Shown piece after piece: positions 43,701 to 55,749 of a stretch of DNA of 64,000 nucleotides. The notes beneath the pieces were generated by a model, which saw only the letters and a program-made list of their open reading frames with translations, did not search any database and was not told the origin of the DNA. A program made the position numbers and the translations under genes. The stretch is from assembly GCA_037179385.1 (NCBI GenBank), contig CM074193.1, positions 42,316,846-42,380,845 of the forward strand, written 5' to 3'. The stretch comes from Holothuria scabra (Eukaryota > Echinodermata > Holothuroidea > Aspidochirotida > Holothuriidae). Every line of letters begins with the position of its first letter. Position 1 is the stretch's first letter.

Positions 43701-44449
43701 CGGCCCCCTTGTTAAAGTAACATTGCTCCTACTTCAACTAAAATAAAGTAAAGTTGTGGTACTACGTCGATTACTCTCGTTACACGTGGACGTTGTACAT
43801 CTCCAGCTAACATACTGCGTGGCTGTTTGGAGGGGTACATCTTCCTCTAATGATTTTTCTTTTACCCTTCAAAAAGAAAAAAGAAAATTCTTTCGAAGAT
43901 CTTACTCTAAGTAAGCTTTGTGGTTCTCCTAATTTTCTAAAGTTCCCTGATGTAATTCATGTTAACATTGCGTACTCCTCTATTGAATTTATAACCATCT
44001 TGGGCTATGATGAAATTATTTTACACCCAATAAGGAAGTTCAGGTCTCAACCATGATACCAGGCAAGCCGGTAACATGCGCAAGTTTGGACACCACGCAA
44101 ATATTTTAAACAGGGCTTACGATATTCAAGGATGTACAATTTAATTTTTTTTTTCAGATTGATTCAGTAAAATAATATCCTTCATTCTTTTCATTTAAAC
44201 ACAATTTTAGCAATCAGGATTTTGAATTGTAAATTCACTTAAGTGACCTTAACGATTTTCACGTAGCTTCACTAACTTGTGTGATATTCTTTCATTGATG
44301 TTCTTTATTCATTATCTTTGTCGGAGAGTGGATCCATTTGTTAACACTTATACGGCTTTTTACACTAATTCCTTTCTCGTCATTGAAAGATCTCTTATTT
44401 GTTCTACGTGTACTGCATACGGAAAAGGGGAAAAGGCAAATAAACGAAA
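43701..44449. other. Unassigned DNA between duplicate segments
   Basis: No domain-bearing frame was recognised. Confidence 0.35.
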
Positions 44450-44650
44450 GGAAACGAATATCAGCTTCATCGAACATTCTCTTGTTGAGATATCGTGTAC
44501 ACAAGGTTTTATTCTTTGACCCACTGAACAATTTGCTAGGAAGGAACATTCCACAATAGTTTGATGTGATTGGAGGTCACTTGATGTACGTCGTCAGTTT
44601 ACTCATGTCCTTTCACTGCATTTCAGTCTGATCATCACCATGGTCTGCTC
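44450..44650. repeat. Diverged duplicate segment, unit 2
   Basis: GAGATATCGTGTACACAAGG, GGAAGGAACATTCCACAATA and GATTGGAGG correspond to unit 1, about 960 bp upstream. Confidence 0.5.
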
Positions 44651-46403
44651 TGTTAAACCGCAAATGGAATTACAGATAAATCAAAGAAATACGTAAGAGT
44701 CGGACTCCCTACTTCAGCTGCAGCAGGGATTCAAATGTATTTCTTTGTTTTTGTTACTGTAATTTTACAGGCATTTTTAACAGAACAGTTTTAATAACAA
44801 AGCCCCTACTCCACTTACGTACATGAGCGTAGGAGGCGAGGGACTGGGGGAAAATTTTCCCCCAGTGAAAAAGAAGTATGCTTGGGCCCCACCTCCCCGG
44901 TCGGAAAGTAACCCCCTTTTTCATTTCACCAACTCTCAATGAATCAATACAAATGATGATCAAAAAACCGTCTTCCTGTTTTATGCTCTCCCCTTTCCCC
45001 CCCCCATTTGCTCATTTACCATGGAATTTCATCTCATAGACGCTGCGACATAGTAGAACAGAAGGCTACAAGTCGTTCCCAGCACGTTTATACACAGGTG
45101 GTCTGAGAGGCCAGTTTCTGCGAATGTATCGCACATCGTGCAACTACCTATAGTATGCCTCCTGGCTCGAGAAATTCAATCGAGATTCGAACTACCAGAC
45201 GTAGCAAGAAACATTAAAAGCATAATTATGATAATCACTGTAAATTTTTATGAAAAATGTCAAAGGTTGAAAGAATGCGCATCATTAGCTATGAATTTGT
45301 ATTCGGTGGTACTGTATTTCGTACTTGGCAATTGACTGATCTTTTTTGCAACTTGCCCATTTTTATTGATGTGAAAATGATTGACGTGAAAATTTTATTG
45401 CAAACGAACGTTGAAAATAGCGGTGAAAATGCTTAGCCGTGGGGTAGCTACATGGGAGCAGGGGGTGATCGCCACTGGTTTTGAAAAACGAAAATTTTGG
45501 GAACTTGCCAATTTTGACACTAGTCGTTCACAGAGGGATTTTCCAAACTTTTCTATTATGAAACTCCGAGTTCTTTCTAAAAGATGCTTCAATTTTTTAA
45601 TCAATTGTTAAAAAAAAATAAAATGTTTTGGCACGCTTCGCACGATGCAAAGTGCAATTTTTAAATCCAGTAGTGCTCACTTATGGGTCAGTTTTGTCAA
45701 TTTTTTCGAAGTGTAGCCATCACAAAATCAGTTAATTGCCGTATACGACACCAGATCATCAAGAGACACCGATAACAACGACACTTTTTATACAAATCCT
45801 CATAAAATTCCAAATTTTCTCTAATGTAAGATTTTGATTTTTAAAAAATTTTGTCTAAAGGGGAAAAACGTTTGGGAGAAACTTTTGAAATGTCATCGGA
45901 GAGCGGAACATTAAACAAACTACTAGCAATAAAGACTAACATGACCCCCTGGTGAAGAAACGTACATGAGAAGAGCAGTATCTAGCAAGCTGGGATTTGC
46001 TGGGCCGTATGCATACGGCCAGTATTACTGTTCTTTTTGTTACTTCTGTTGACTTTGTTCGGGGATTGTTTGAACGAAATATACGTCCTTTATTGACTAC
46101 AGTAGTCATTAAAATTAACAAACCAAACATTTGCAGCGCACACTATGTATTTCTTACCAAGCCTGCCCAATTTATTGCAAAATTATACCCGTCTTACCTA
46201 CTGATCTACATAGTTACCTGGATGTAAGGTGGTGGCGAAAAATTGAAGCAACAGAGCCACCATATTGTGTGTTGCAAAAGCGTTGTGCAACAGCGCCACT
46301 CTACACACAGTTGGATAGGAAATTTGATATGATGGCTTAACAATTTGACGTTTTGGCTTGAAATAAGGCCAAATATGTTATGAAATGTTCTCATTTTCAA
46401 CAG
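44651..46403. other. Unassigned DNA
   Basis: The stretch 44800-44900 is rich in CCCC/GGGG words as at transposon ends here, but no matching inverted repeat was found. The rest is AT-rich without signal. Confidence 0.35.
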
Positions 46404-46724
46404 AAAAAGTCAATTACTTTAAAAACTGAACCAGATCGTATTATATTGAGACCAAAACTGTCATTTAATGCAGTTCGTAATGGACTCAAGACCTACTTTA
46501 CTGAGTGGCTACGGCGTCTGAGTCAGTCCTCTTTCACAGTGGCAACTATAAGTACAAGTTCAATAAAAGGTGGTGGGGATGTCGAGTCTCACCTTATAAA
46601 GTCGAGCCCACATAGTCACCCACCCCCCCCCCCTCCTCTAACAAAGTCTTCGCTGACAACTCCATCCCTCAGTTCATACCGGTCCTGTGACTTCAAATCA
46701 AATCCTTTTATGAATGAAAAGTGA
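46404..46724 (+). CDS. Candidate coding exon, unknown gene
   Basis: After a good acceptor (TCTCATTTTCAACAG at 46403), a frame of 106 codons reads KKSITLKTEPDRIILRPKLS, AVRNGLKTYFTEWLRRLSQS, then a Ser/Thr- and Pro-rich tail (PPPPPP), ending at TGA 46724. Its amphipathic helix and protein-like composition stand out from the surrounding noise. It does not join in phase with the probable kinase exon at 39646, which ends in a stop. It could belong to an alternative transcript, another gene, or be chance. I do not recognise the sequence. Confidence 0.25.
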   Translation, partial: KKSITLKTEPDRIILRPKLSFNAVRNGLKTYFTEWLRRLSQSSFTVATISTSSIKGGGDVESHLIKSSPHSHPPPPPPLTKSSLTTPSLSSYRSCDFKSNPFMNEK

Positions 46725-46735
46725 ACTGGCTGTCA

Positions 46736-46912
46736 CAGTCCGTATACTCCGACACCCTTTATGTTCCGACACCCCTAAGTTCCGACGGACAATATCAATA
46801 CTCTATCTATGCGATCGAGTTGTCGAAACATACGGATGTTGGAACAAAATATGTAGTGGAACGTAATGGTTTAGGCGGAATATAGGGCTGTCGGAATGTA
46901 GGACTGTAACCA
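46736..46912. mobile_element. Short MITE with ACAGTCC...TCCGACA ends
   Basis: ACAGTCCGTATACTCCGACA at the left and, read inward from about 46909, ACAGTCCTACATTCCGACA form imperfect inverted ends. The interior repeats the words GTTCCGACACCC, TAAGTTCCGAC and CATACGGATGTTGGAAC. Length is about 175 bp. No target duplication is clear. Confidence 0.6.
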
Positions 46913-49708
46913 ACTGAATTAAGCTTCACTCCATAGGTTGAAGTCAATAAACCACGCGACTTAATCAACTATTTCTCAGAAATACTGTTCAATAATTTAC
47001 TGTGCAAATAAAGAGAGGCCTGCAGTTACTTAATAGTACAAGCCGAATGCCGATGTTTCATTGTGGTCAATAAACCGTGTCATTAGCCACTCGCCATAGG
47101 GGCACGGGGCACTTGCCCCCCTCCCCCCAAACATTTCCAAAGCATGGTCTTCAATTTTCGCAAAATAATGTTATTCGATATGACATGAATGAAAAGTATC
47201 CTTTCCCTTAATCTGGGCAAAGTATCCCAGCCTTCTATCTCATACAAATGTCTTATATACAGTAATTTATAAAATATGAATAAAAGCGTAAATGTCAAGG
47301 ATACAGTTCGTGTTTTATCAAAATTTTAGCCCAGTACGGGTCGCACAGAAGCGTTGATAGCGCTACAAGCACCAAAAGCAGTACTGGATCAGTACCGTTT
47401 CCCGTGTTTGGTCTCCAGATATTAGAATTGAAGTTCACGTATTTTCTACAAAGAGTGAACTTGCAACAAGTAGGCGTGATGTCATGTGTTCACATTGATG
47501 GACAATGTTTGGTTGTTTTTTTTCTCTAAATTTATACAACTTAACTGTGATATGTTGTTACCATAAGTGCATCCCGAACAATGAAAGTTTGAAAACTTAT
47601 TTGCCTTAGGGGCAAGATAGTATCCCTAATCAATTCAATGTCCAACAGCAGGATCAAAAATAAATAAAAAACAAAATATGAATACATTACATCGCACCTG
47701 CTTGGTTCAAGTTTACTTTTTGTAGAAAATGTGTCAATTTCAATTGCTAATATCTCGAGAATCGAACATGGGAAATGAATGAAAACTTCACCAGAGTGCA
47801 TAGAATATGTTCATCTTAAACACATTAAACAAAAATTTGGTTCTGGTCTATCATTTTTAATGTAGATTCTACTTTGCGACAAAGAAAATGAAAAAAATGT
47901 CACATCGTTCTGCAAAGGAGCCCGTACATTTTATCCGGTAATTTTCTGATCATTTTGCAATTTGATCATTTTCTTTTTATTAAAATGAAGATTTTATTAC
48001 AAAGGAAAGCGCAAAATAACAACTGCTGTAATTTTAGTTACAAGCATAGCAAATACAATTTCCGGTCATTTGAGGGGTCACGATTTTTCAAAATTTTCCG
48101 TGCGCTCCCCTCCAACTGATGGTGGCGCTCTGCTTAGATAGTCTTTCGGGCAGTCACCACTTCTCATGCTCCCCCCTCCCCCAAAAATATATTTTTTTTT
48201 TGCACGACATCCTCTGATACTATGTGAGACGTTTTGGTCACAAGTTGAGCCACCCCCCCCAAAAAAAAAACTAATTTCGTTATATCCGCCCTTGAACCGT
48301 GTATCAGGCGCGAATCCAAGGGGGTCTTTAACGCCCCCAGCCCCCCCCCCCCCCCCCTTATCTGGATCCGTGCCTGTATATGGCAGAGTGGGGAAAATGC
48401 AGTAACTCAAGTTGCCCCCTACTAAAAGCCGCCCGTAACAACTTGTTCCTAACAATATCGCCTAAATCCTGATCAAGTCGACGGTCCCCAATGTTAAAAA
48501 AGTGCTATCAAACAAAGACAAAAAACCTACATGGGTCCCTTTTGGTAAGACCCTCTGTGAGCTAGGGGTTGTAGGATATGCCCACTGTTTTCACCCTGCC
48601 CGCGTAAGAGGCGACTAAACTTGAGGATTTGTACCGCATTTGACCTATATGACACTATATATTTAAAACACATTCGTGTTGGGGTGTCATTAAATCTTTT
48701 CTAACTATAACTAACCCTTATGGGTAAGCCAATACCGGTGGGGCATTTACCGATGACATTGATAAGGGGATCATATGAGTAGCCCACAAGCAGGAGTGAT
48801 ATTAAAGGATTGAAGATGACCCATATTCTCACACACAGACTATCAGTTGCTTGAATGAGCCTTAGAACTAGTTTTTCATATGCGTCATTTGGATTTTTAA
48901 TGGGCTGTCCGTGGGTCTCTTATGATATAATCCCGGTTGAGATCCCATATAGACCTTTAGCCAGGCCAGGGCTATGAAATGGATCCCGTAAGATTCCCTA
49001 ACGGGAATGTTACCAGGAAAATGGTTATTTTGGGTGGGGGGGGGGTCTGTGGGTGGGGGGGGGAGTCCGTGGGAGCCATAGAACAGTATAATCTTGTCGT
49101 TGGCGACGGTTTTAGCCTCGGGGAAACCAGGTTTGTCCGGCAGAAAATATATTCAAGTTCAGATTTTGTTTGGAGGCGAGTTTGTCAGGAGTGACTTTGT
49201 AACTGGGTGTCTTAATGTGTTACTAGGGAGACTTTTTAGAGGAGACTTCGTTGCTGGAGTGCCTTGTCAGTAAAAACATGAACTTGAAGTACTCCCATTT
49301 ATAACGGTAGGCCTACTATGGAACCAACAGAGGTGTTAATGTTTCTAAATTCATATACTTTCAATCTGTTGCTGCATAATTGAAACTTAAATGAGAACTT
49401 GATCCTATCTTGGCATTTCTGTTGTCCTTAATTTAGGTTGCATACAATGTAAACGTTTCATTCAGAAAAATCAGGAAATTTAGCTGGTTTAATAGTTTGT
49501 CAGAAGTCACTCAGTGCACATACGGCTATAAGAATCAGTGTAGTTAGTTCCGCGGCTGAATGTTTTTGCCACCTGCACAGTGGCCACCGCAAGACTTCCG
49601 GTTACTTCAATTTGTCAATACGCAGTTACGTACACGCCTTATATCCAGGTATGTAGATCAGTGGTTTTACCTGGGTCTTTAAATATTGACTTTCACTTTC
49701 TCCCACAG
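46913..49708. other. Unassigned DNA with transposon fragments
   Basis: The stretch 47985-48150 contains the dispersed module also found at 7.1, 54.3, 56.1 and 61.1 kb (AATTTCCGGTCATTTGAGGG, then GATGGTGGCGCTCTGCTTAG). C-rich low-complexity runs lie at 48160-48360, and G-rich runs at 49030-49065. No gene was recognised. Confidence 0.4.
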
Positions 49709-49831
49709 TTACCTTCATACGGAAGCCGAGAACGGCGCGGTAGGGAGAAAACGCACATCGATTTCTCTGTACCGTCAGGCGAACAAAAAGAAGAGGGCGT
49801 AATTCAAGAACGTCTTGTTGCAGCGTTTTAA
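49709..49831 (+). CDS. Candidate terminal exon, unknown gene
   Basis: The sequence after TTTCTCCCACAG is open in more than one frame for 30-41 codons. The longest frame, LPSYGSRERRGREKTHIDFS to LVAAF, ends at a stop at 49829. The acceptor is good and the composition is less AT-rich than its surroundings, but no family is recognised and the frame cannot be fixed. Treat as speculative. Confidence 0.2.
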   Translation, partial: LPSYGSRERRGREKTHIDFSVPSGEQKEEGVIQERLVAAF

Positions 49832-50162
49832 TTCGTTCTGAAGGGGTACTCTGTCTTTTAATTAGAAAGGTAGCAACTTTGTGATGTGGGATAGGATTAC
49901 CGCAAATAATTTAAAGCACTGCCCTGTGATGTTTCTAAAATCGAAAACTAAAAGGTGAGTATTTAGGAGAGAACTGTCGGGGTGGTTAATGAGAGCGAGA
50001 GAAAAGTCTGAAAGAAAATGAAGGAAGGGGAAAGAAGAAAAATACGAAGAGGCGACGAGGAAAGCAGAACAAGGAAAATGCGAAGCCTTGGAAAAAGGGA
50101 AAATAAAAGGATGAAAACCCGGCCACACTTCAAAGACTTCGGATCGGATTACGATCCGTTTT

Positions 50163-50194
<32 letters not shown>

Positions 50195-51889
50195 CGGTGT
50201 TTTTTGTTTTTTGCTTGTTTGTTTGTTTTTGTTTTGTTTTGTTTTAGTTAATATCTTTTCAATTCCTGATCGGAAAGAACTTCATTTGAGAAATTGTGTA
50301 ATATATGATTTGAAACAAAGGACTGCGAAAATGAAATGCTAACTAATGAATTTGTGACGTCACATGTCGACAGAAAGCTTTTATCAAACACTCGTGGTCT
50401 GATAAAGGCTGTCTGTCGGTGCACTCTAAAAACACATTGGTTAGATTTAACCAATTTGGTGGTCACAGATTAACCTATACCTTTCTCTGGTTGAAAAAAA
50501 AATACAGGTCGAAATAAACATTACATTGGTAAAATTGATGAATTATTTTAAATTGTCCTCCAATATTAAAATTTGTATTGCGAATTTTAACCAGTCTTTT
50601 TGGATATTTTAAGCAGGACTAGTTGGTTAAACGTTTTGGTTCCTTTTTCAAATCTTCCTTAGTCTTCCCTTTCTGTTTCCTTTCTTGTTTTCCTTATTTA
50701 TTTTTCTTCGAGGGGGGCTGGGACTTTGACGCCATTCACACACGCCGTGTTAATATACTGAAGTACCTGTCGGTTAATAATGATGGTAAGATTGTATCTA
50801 ACTCACACGACCTATAAACGTCTCTCATTCAGTTGAAAATTCATTCTAGTCAAAGCTTACAACTTCATCTTCTAAACGAATGTGGAATTCTTTTAAAATA
50901 TGCTCCGATTAGGTCAAATGTATGATAATTATGGGTCACGTTATTTGCTAATTAGAGCTTTTATGATTGTGGTACATGATTTTCTTTCCGTGACAGAGTT
51001 TTTTATTTTCTCCTTTTCTTTATTTTCATTTCGACTTTTTCCCTTTCCTTTGTCAACCAGGAGAGCGCATGCCCCAACAATCTGCAAATAAATCTCTGAG
51101 ATAATCAATTTGGTCTGTGTACAGGAAAAAGTCAGGCCTTGGTTTTATTTAGTCAATTAAATAGATTGGATTTTAAGGGATATTCCTATGACAGTTTTCA
51201 AACAAACAATTTAATTTATTCTTTATTCTTTATTTATTGGTGAAAATTCCGTCTCAATAGAATGTTGCGTCCAGAAGTTTGACTTTTTAAATTAAAAATT
51301 CAAACCACAGTATCACATTGCATTGTGTGGAATCTGTGATGCAGATTAATTTATTATCTTTTGTGTTTTATGTAATGTTCATGCGTGCAAATTAAACATG
51401 CAGACAGTTTTAGTGCTGCAACGTTTGTGCTCCCAAAATTTTCCGGTCAACGGGAACAATATTCAATGTCCCACAGGTGTAAAGTTTCGAGCTCAAATTA
51501 GTTACTCCAATTTTGAAGAACAGCAAAAGATTTAAGAAGAAATCTGCCGGTATTGCATAACATTAAGCAACCTTGGAGCAACTAGGAGTCTGTTTTTGAC
51601 AAAGATAACCTATCTCCAAAGAGAATTATCTTGAGTTATGAATAAGCCATGATGTGGGGATTTTGTACTAAATAAATAAAACTCTTTCCCTGCATTTTTC
51701 ATGATTTTCTTGTTTGTTCTATAGACGGTAGAATAAAGGGACCAATAACATTATTCTCGACTCTCTGTTCTCTTTTTCTGTTTTCTAGTAGCATTGAGAT
51801 TCGTCAAATTTTTTTTACATGCTATAACAAAACGATATTGAAGTACGCCCTCCTCGCTTTTGTTGGAATTCATGGTACTGAGAAATTGA
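49832..51889. other. Unassigned DNA with a poly-T tract
   Basis: A T-run of 25 (50160-50184) is followed by GTTTTGTTTTG repeats to 50246. No gene was recognised. Short frames on both strands look random. Confidence 0.35.
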
Positions 51890-52104
51890 TTAGAGTTTTA
51901 CAGTTTCCAACCTATCGGTTCAAGTCGAGCCGGCCTATTTTCCAGTTGTGACTCACTGGTTTGTTTTCCCTACTCCATTGCTTATGCGGAGCATGACGCA
52001 CAACGGCAGTAGGTTCCTCTTTTAGAGTCTTTGGTATGACTCGACCTGGGAAGCCTTCCGCGTGAGAGGCGGATGTTCTTACCGTTAGACCAAACACGCC
52101 GGTC
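51890..52104 (-). repeat. tRNA-derived SINE, copy 3
   Basis: Full-length body with the tRNA-like head at 52104-52030 on the minus strand (CGTGTTTGGTCTAACGGTAA, GCATCCGCCTC type). Several bases around the B-box are deleted (GACCTGGGAAGCCTTCC instead of GGGAATCGAACC), so internal pol III promotion is probably lost. Confidence 0.8.
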
Positions 52105-53441
52105 GTCACCTGGTCACGCGGTTAGTGAAGTCACTTTTAAGAAAGGTCAGGGCGTTGTAATCAAAGGGGATGTGAAGTCATCTGGCCACTATGCTGCAGT
52201 TTAGGAAACTCGGATTGGTCAATTAAAATTTGAGCAGTTTAAATTAGTAAAAGTAGTGTTAATAATTAGCATAAGCAGTTGGTATATAAAATCCCATCTC
52301 TATTGTGCTGCTCAGGATAATGAATTCATTCTATGAAAAAGCTTTTTAGAGCCACTCTTCCCCGTACTTGAGGTGAAGAATCTGCTTTATCACACCTAAA
52401 GAAGAGAAGGATTAGGGGAGGTAAGCTTCAGGGCTTCAAACTTCTTTGTGATAAAAATACTCTGTTGTCTTGCACTTTGTTAAATGTTCAAAGTGATAGG
52501 GTCCGTAGCAATTGTAAAAAAAGCTTGAGAAGCACCAATAGGAAAAGGGTCTCGTTCCCATGGAATCCCCCCAATCCAATATAAATGCAAGAGGCCCTAT
52601 TCTTATGAACTTCAAGGTCAACACAACAGTCTGAAAACGAAGGAAAACAGAACATTTCTTGTCAATGTAAGCAAGTGATATTACCTCTGCTGCCATCGAG
52701 ATCATTTTGAAACACAAATCTAGAAACACGAACACAAATCGAGAAATACATGATTTGTGAAAATTTCACCACACTCTGTAGATATCTTTTGGTAGGCCTT
52801 TTGTTGTAAACTTTAATGGACCTCGTTGAAATTTTGAAAGGCATATCGACTTCGAATACTGTAGTGAAACAACACGATGGAGTTTCAGTCGTTGACCTAG
52901 TTGTCACTCGATTATGTATTTCTTATGCCACTATTTCCAATGTTGGGAATTTCCAGTCCATGATCATGTGACACCGAACGGGATCACTTCAAGCTTCTGT
53001 GAAACGCCCGACTTTTCACCCGCGTAAGAAATGAGTACCATTTTTTTTCTTGTTTTGGAAATTTTCTCGAAGTAGACTGTAAATTAAGTGGAGAACTTTT
53101 GATAGGCCTTTGTTGTTAACTCAGAAGACGGTCCTCACTGAAATGTTGAAAGGCATGCCGAAGTCGAATATTCTATTGAAACAACACGGTGGAGTTTCAG
53201 TCGGTGGCCTAGTTGTCACTACCACTTACTCCTTATCAGTTAGAAGACTGAGCTCTTCACACAGCCGTTAACACGATATTTTCACAATTTGTTTCATGAG
53301 CCGGAAGTAGTTTCTCACAGAACCGCGCCAAAATAGGACAGAGAGGACTGGCGAATACCAAGGATACTTCTCAGTCGATTTTTCATGAATATTCAACGAA
53401 TCTACTAGGTAGAGATCAAATTGTATAGCTCGCCAGCCGAA
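52105..53441. repeat. Unassigned DNA containing a 315-bp tandem duplication
   Basis: Two blocks match closely: 52780-52905 and 53093-53220 share TTGTTGTAAAC-, TTGAAAGGCATRYCGA, GTGAAACAACACGRTGGAGT and GGCCTAGTTGTCACT, offset by about 315 bp. No gene was recognised elsewhere in the interval. Confidence 0.55.
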
Positions 53442-55592
53442 CAGGGGTGGCGCCAGCGGGGGGGAGGGGGATGCCCCTCGTCGGGGAGCCCCCCCCCCCC
53501 CCCCCCCCGTCGCGGAAGGTCGACGGTTTCGTCGGGAAAGCCTAAATATAAAAAAAATAATAGAAAACCTACAAAGACCGAAGTTACTGGATGTGGGTGA
53601 TCTTCACCATTTTTTGGGGGTTTGAAATGTTTTGTTAATACATATCTAATTTGACTTTAAATCACTTCTCCTTAGTTTCGTTATACCTCATTCCAACTAC
53701 CTTGTCCTATCTCCCCCGTTGGGGAAGGACGGCAATTTCCTTCGGAGAGGCTTAAAAATTAACGTAAAGGACTGAAGTTACTGGATTGGTGATCATTAAC
53801 TTTTTTATGAACTATTTTTCTTTTGTAACGTTATTTCAATGCACATCTAAATCTGTTTTAATCACTTCTTTATAGCTTAGTTATCCCTCGTCCCATCTTC
53901 GTCCTAATTCGCAAGGTCATGCCTTCGTCGGGGAAGGCTGCCCTCCTTCTGTTTCTGAGAAAATCCAATTTCGTCGGGAGTCCTAAAATTCATTTGAAGC
54001 CGCCTTGTTACGTGATATATTTTCAAATACGTTGGAAGTAAAATCATTTATAATCTGTGGTTCGGGAATTCACGTAAAAAATCTCATCTATTTAGCGGAC
54101 TTTGTAATTGAATACGACGAAGATTCTTAATAGAGACAAAAACACTTGTATGTTTTCAATTCCGGTGCAAAGTTTACACCCGAAAGAGACAATAACATTA
54201 GATCTAAGTGTAGCAGTACCTTTTACATGGTGATTTTCTGACCACTTAGCAAGTTGGGTGTTTTTCTGTTGAAGTGAAACTCTCATTTTAAATGAAAGCT
54301 CAAAATAGCGACTGCTTCATTTCTAGTTACATGTCTGGGGAATGCCATTTCCGGCTGTCTGAGGGGTTAGTTTTAAAACAATTTTTCTGTACGCTCCGCG
54401 CCAACTGAAGGTGGCTCTCCGCTTGAATATTAAGTGTTTTGGTCGAACAGATTACTTAACAGAACAATTCATGCTTGAAATTATTCTTCGTTTTGGGGCA
54501 ATATTATGAAGTGAAAATTTTATTGCGGAAGAACGCTCAAAATAATGACTGCTTTGTTTTTAAATACGAGCCAGGGAAATATGCCATTTCCTGCTGTCTG
54601 GAGGTTCTTAATTTTTTAAAAGTTTCTGTGCTCTGCACTTTGATAGTCTTTCGGGTAGAATTACATTTTCCGGATAAAAAATAAATACAATTCTGCCCGT
54701 TCCCAAACTAGAACGCTCCCGTACGTCTGTGCCAATAAATAAAATTATAAAACTTCAGATATATCGGAAGCCAAACTTTTTCAGCGGGAAAATTTCCAAT
54801 GCGATCAGAGGGCCTTAATCTGCATGATGATGGTAACCCAAACAAAACTACAGATCGTACCAACTTGAATTTTCTTATGAGAAGATTAGATCCTTTCATA
54901 ACACCCCAAAAGCTGTCTTAAAATTACAACTTTTCTCCAATATAAGCTTCAGATTGCTAAAAGTGGCAAAATATTCTAATTTTGGTGAATACTGCGTCAA
55001 ATAAATAACCAAAGCCAACTCTGTTAATCACCCCAACATTCTACCTAATTTTGCTCTTAAAAGCCATATCATGATAGAAACGCCCAAATTTTTAGTTGTT
55101 ACAGTACCAAAAAACAGATTAGATTTTTTTACATTTAATTCCAAAACTTCTCCAATAAAATAAGCTCTTAATTTTCAAATCTTCGTTCAAAAAAGGAAAA
55201 AAAAATCGGGCAAACATCTGGTGTCGTGTTGAAGCCTTAGTACGTATGCCTAGTACGATTAAATGCGTAACCCCAAAAGATTTTCAGTTGTCGCCTATAA
55301 AACGTTTTTGATTTTGCCCATACGAAGGACAGATTCTTCAATAAACACCCGATCTTTTTAATGGTCCTCATAAACGCCAGATTTCTTTCAAAAATTTTAT
55401 TTTTTGTCTTCAAAATAAACTCAAGATTTTTAAGTATTTCTTGAAGAGAAAGTCAAACTTTTCGCGCGCTGCGCGCGCCTCAAAATCTGCTAAGTTGCCC
55501 CACACTGGGACTAATTCAAAGGCTTCGTCGGGGCCTTGAAATGCTGTCGGGGAGCTTGGCCCCCTATTGGGGAAATCCTGGCGCCACCCCTG
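53442..55592. mobile_element. hAT-like non-autonomous transposon, family 1, copy 2
   Basis: Both ends read CAGGGGTGGCGCCAG inward (53442 and 55592). The flanking octamers CAGCCGAA (53434-53441) and CAACCGAA (55593-55600) match at seven of eight bases. The interior matches 5980-8397 in reverse, including the GTCGGGG-rich ends and the 61-bp block around CCATACGAAGGACAGATTCT. No transposase frame is present. Confidence 0.82.
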
Positions 55593-55749
55593 CAACCGAA
55601 GTATAAAAGAACTATTTTAACATCGGGAAGTATTCACATTTCGTTGAAACTCATGCAGGAGTGTGACAAGCTTCTTAAAAAGCTCGGTAATGGAAGGTAC
55701 TTTTGGAGGAAGCAGGATTGCATATTACGGCAAAATATGTAAATCGTAA

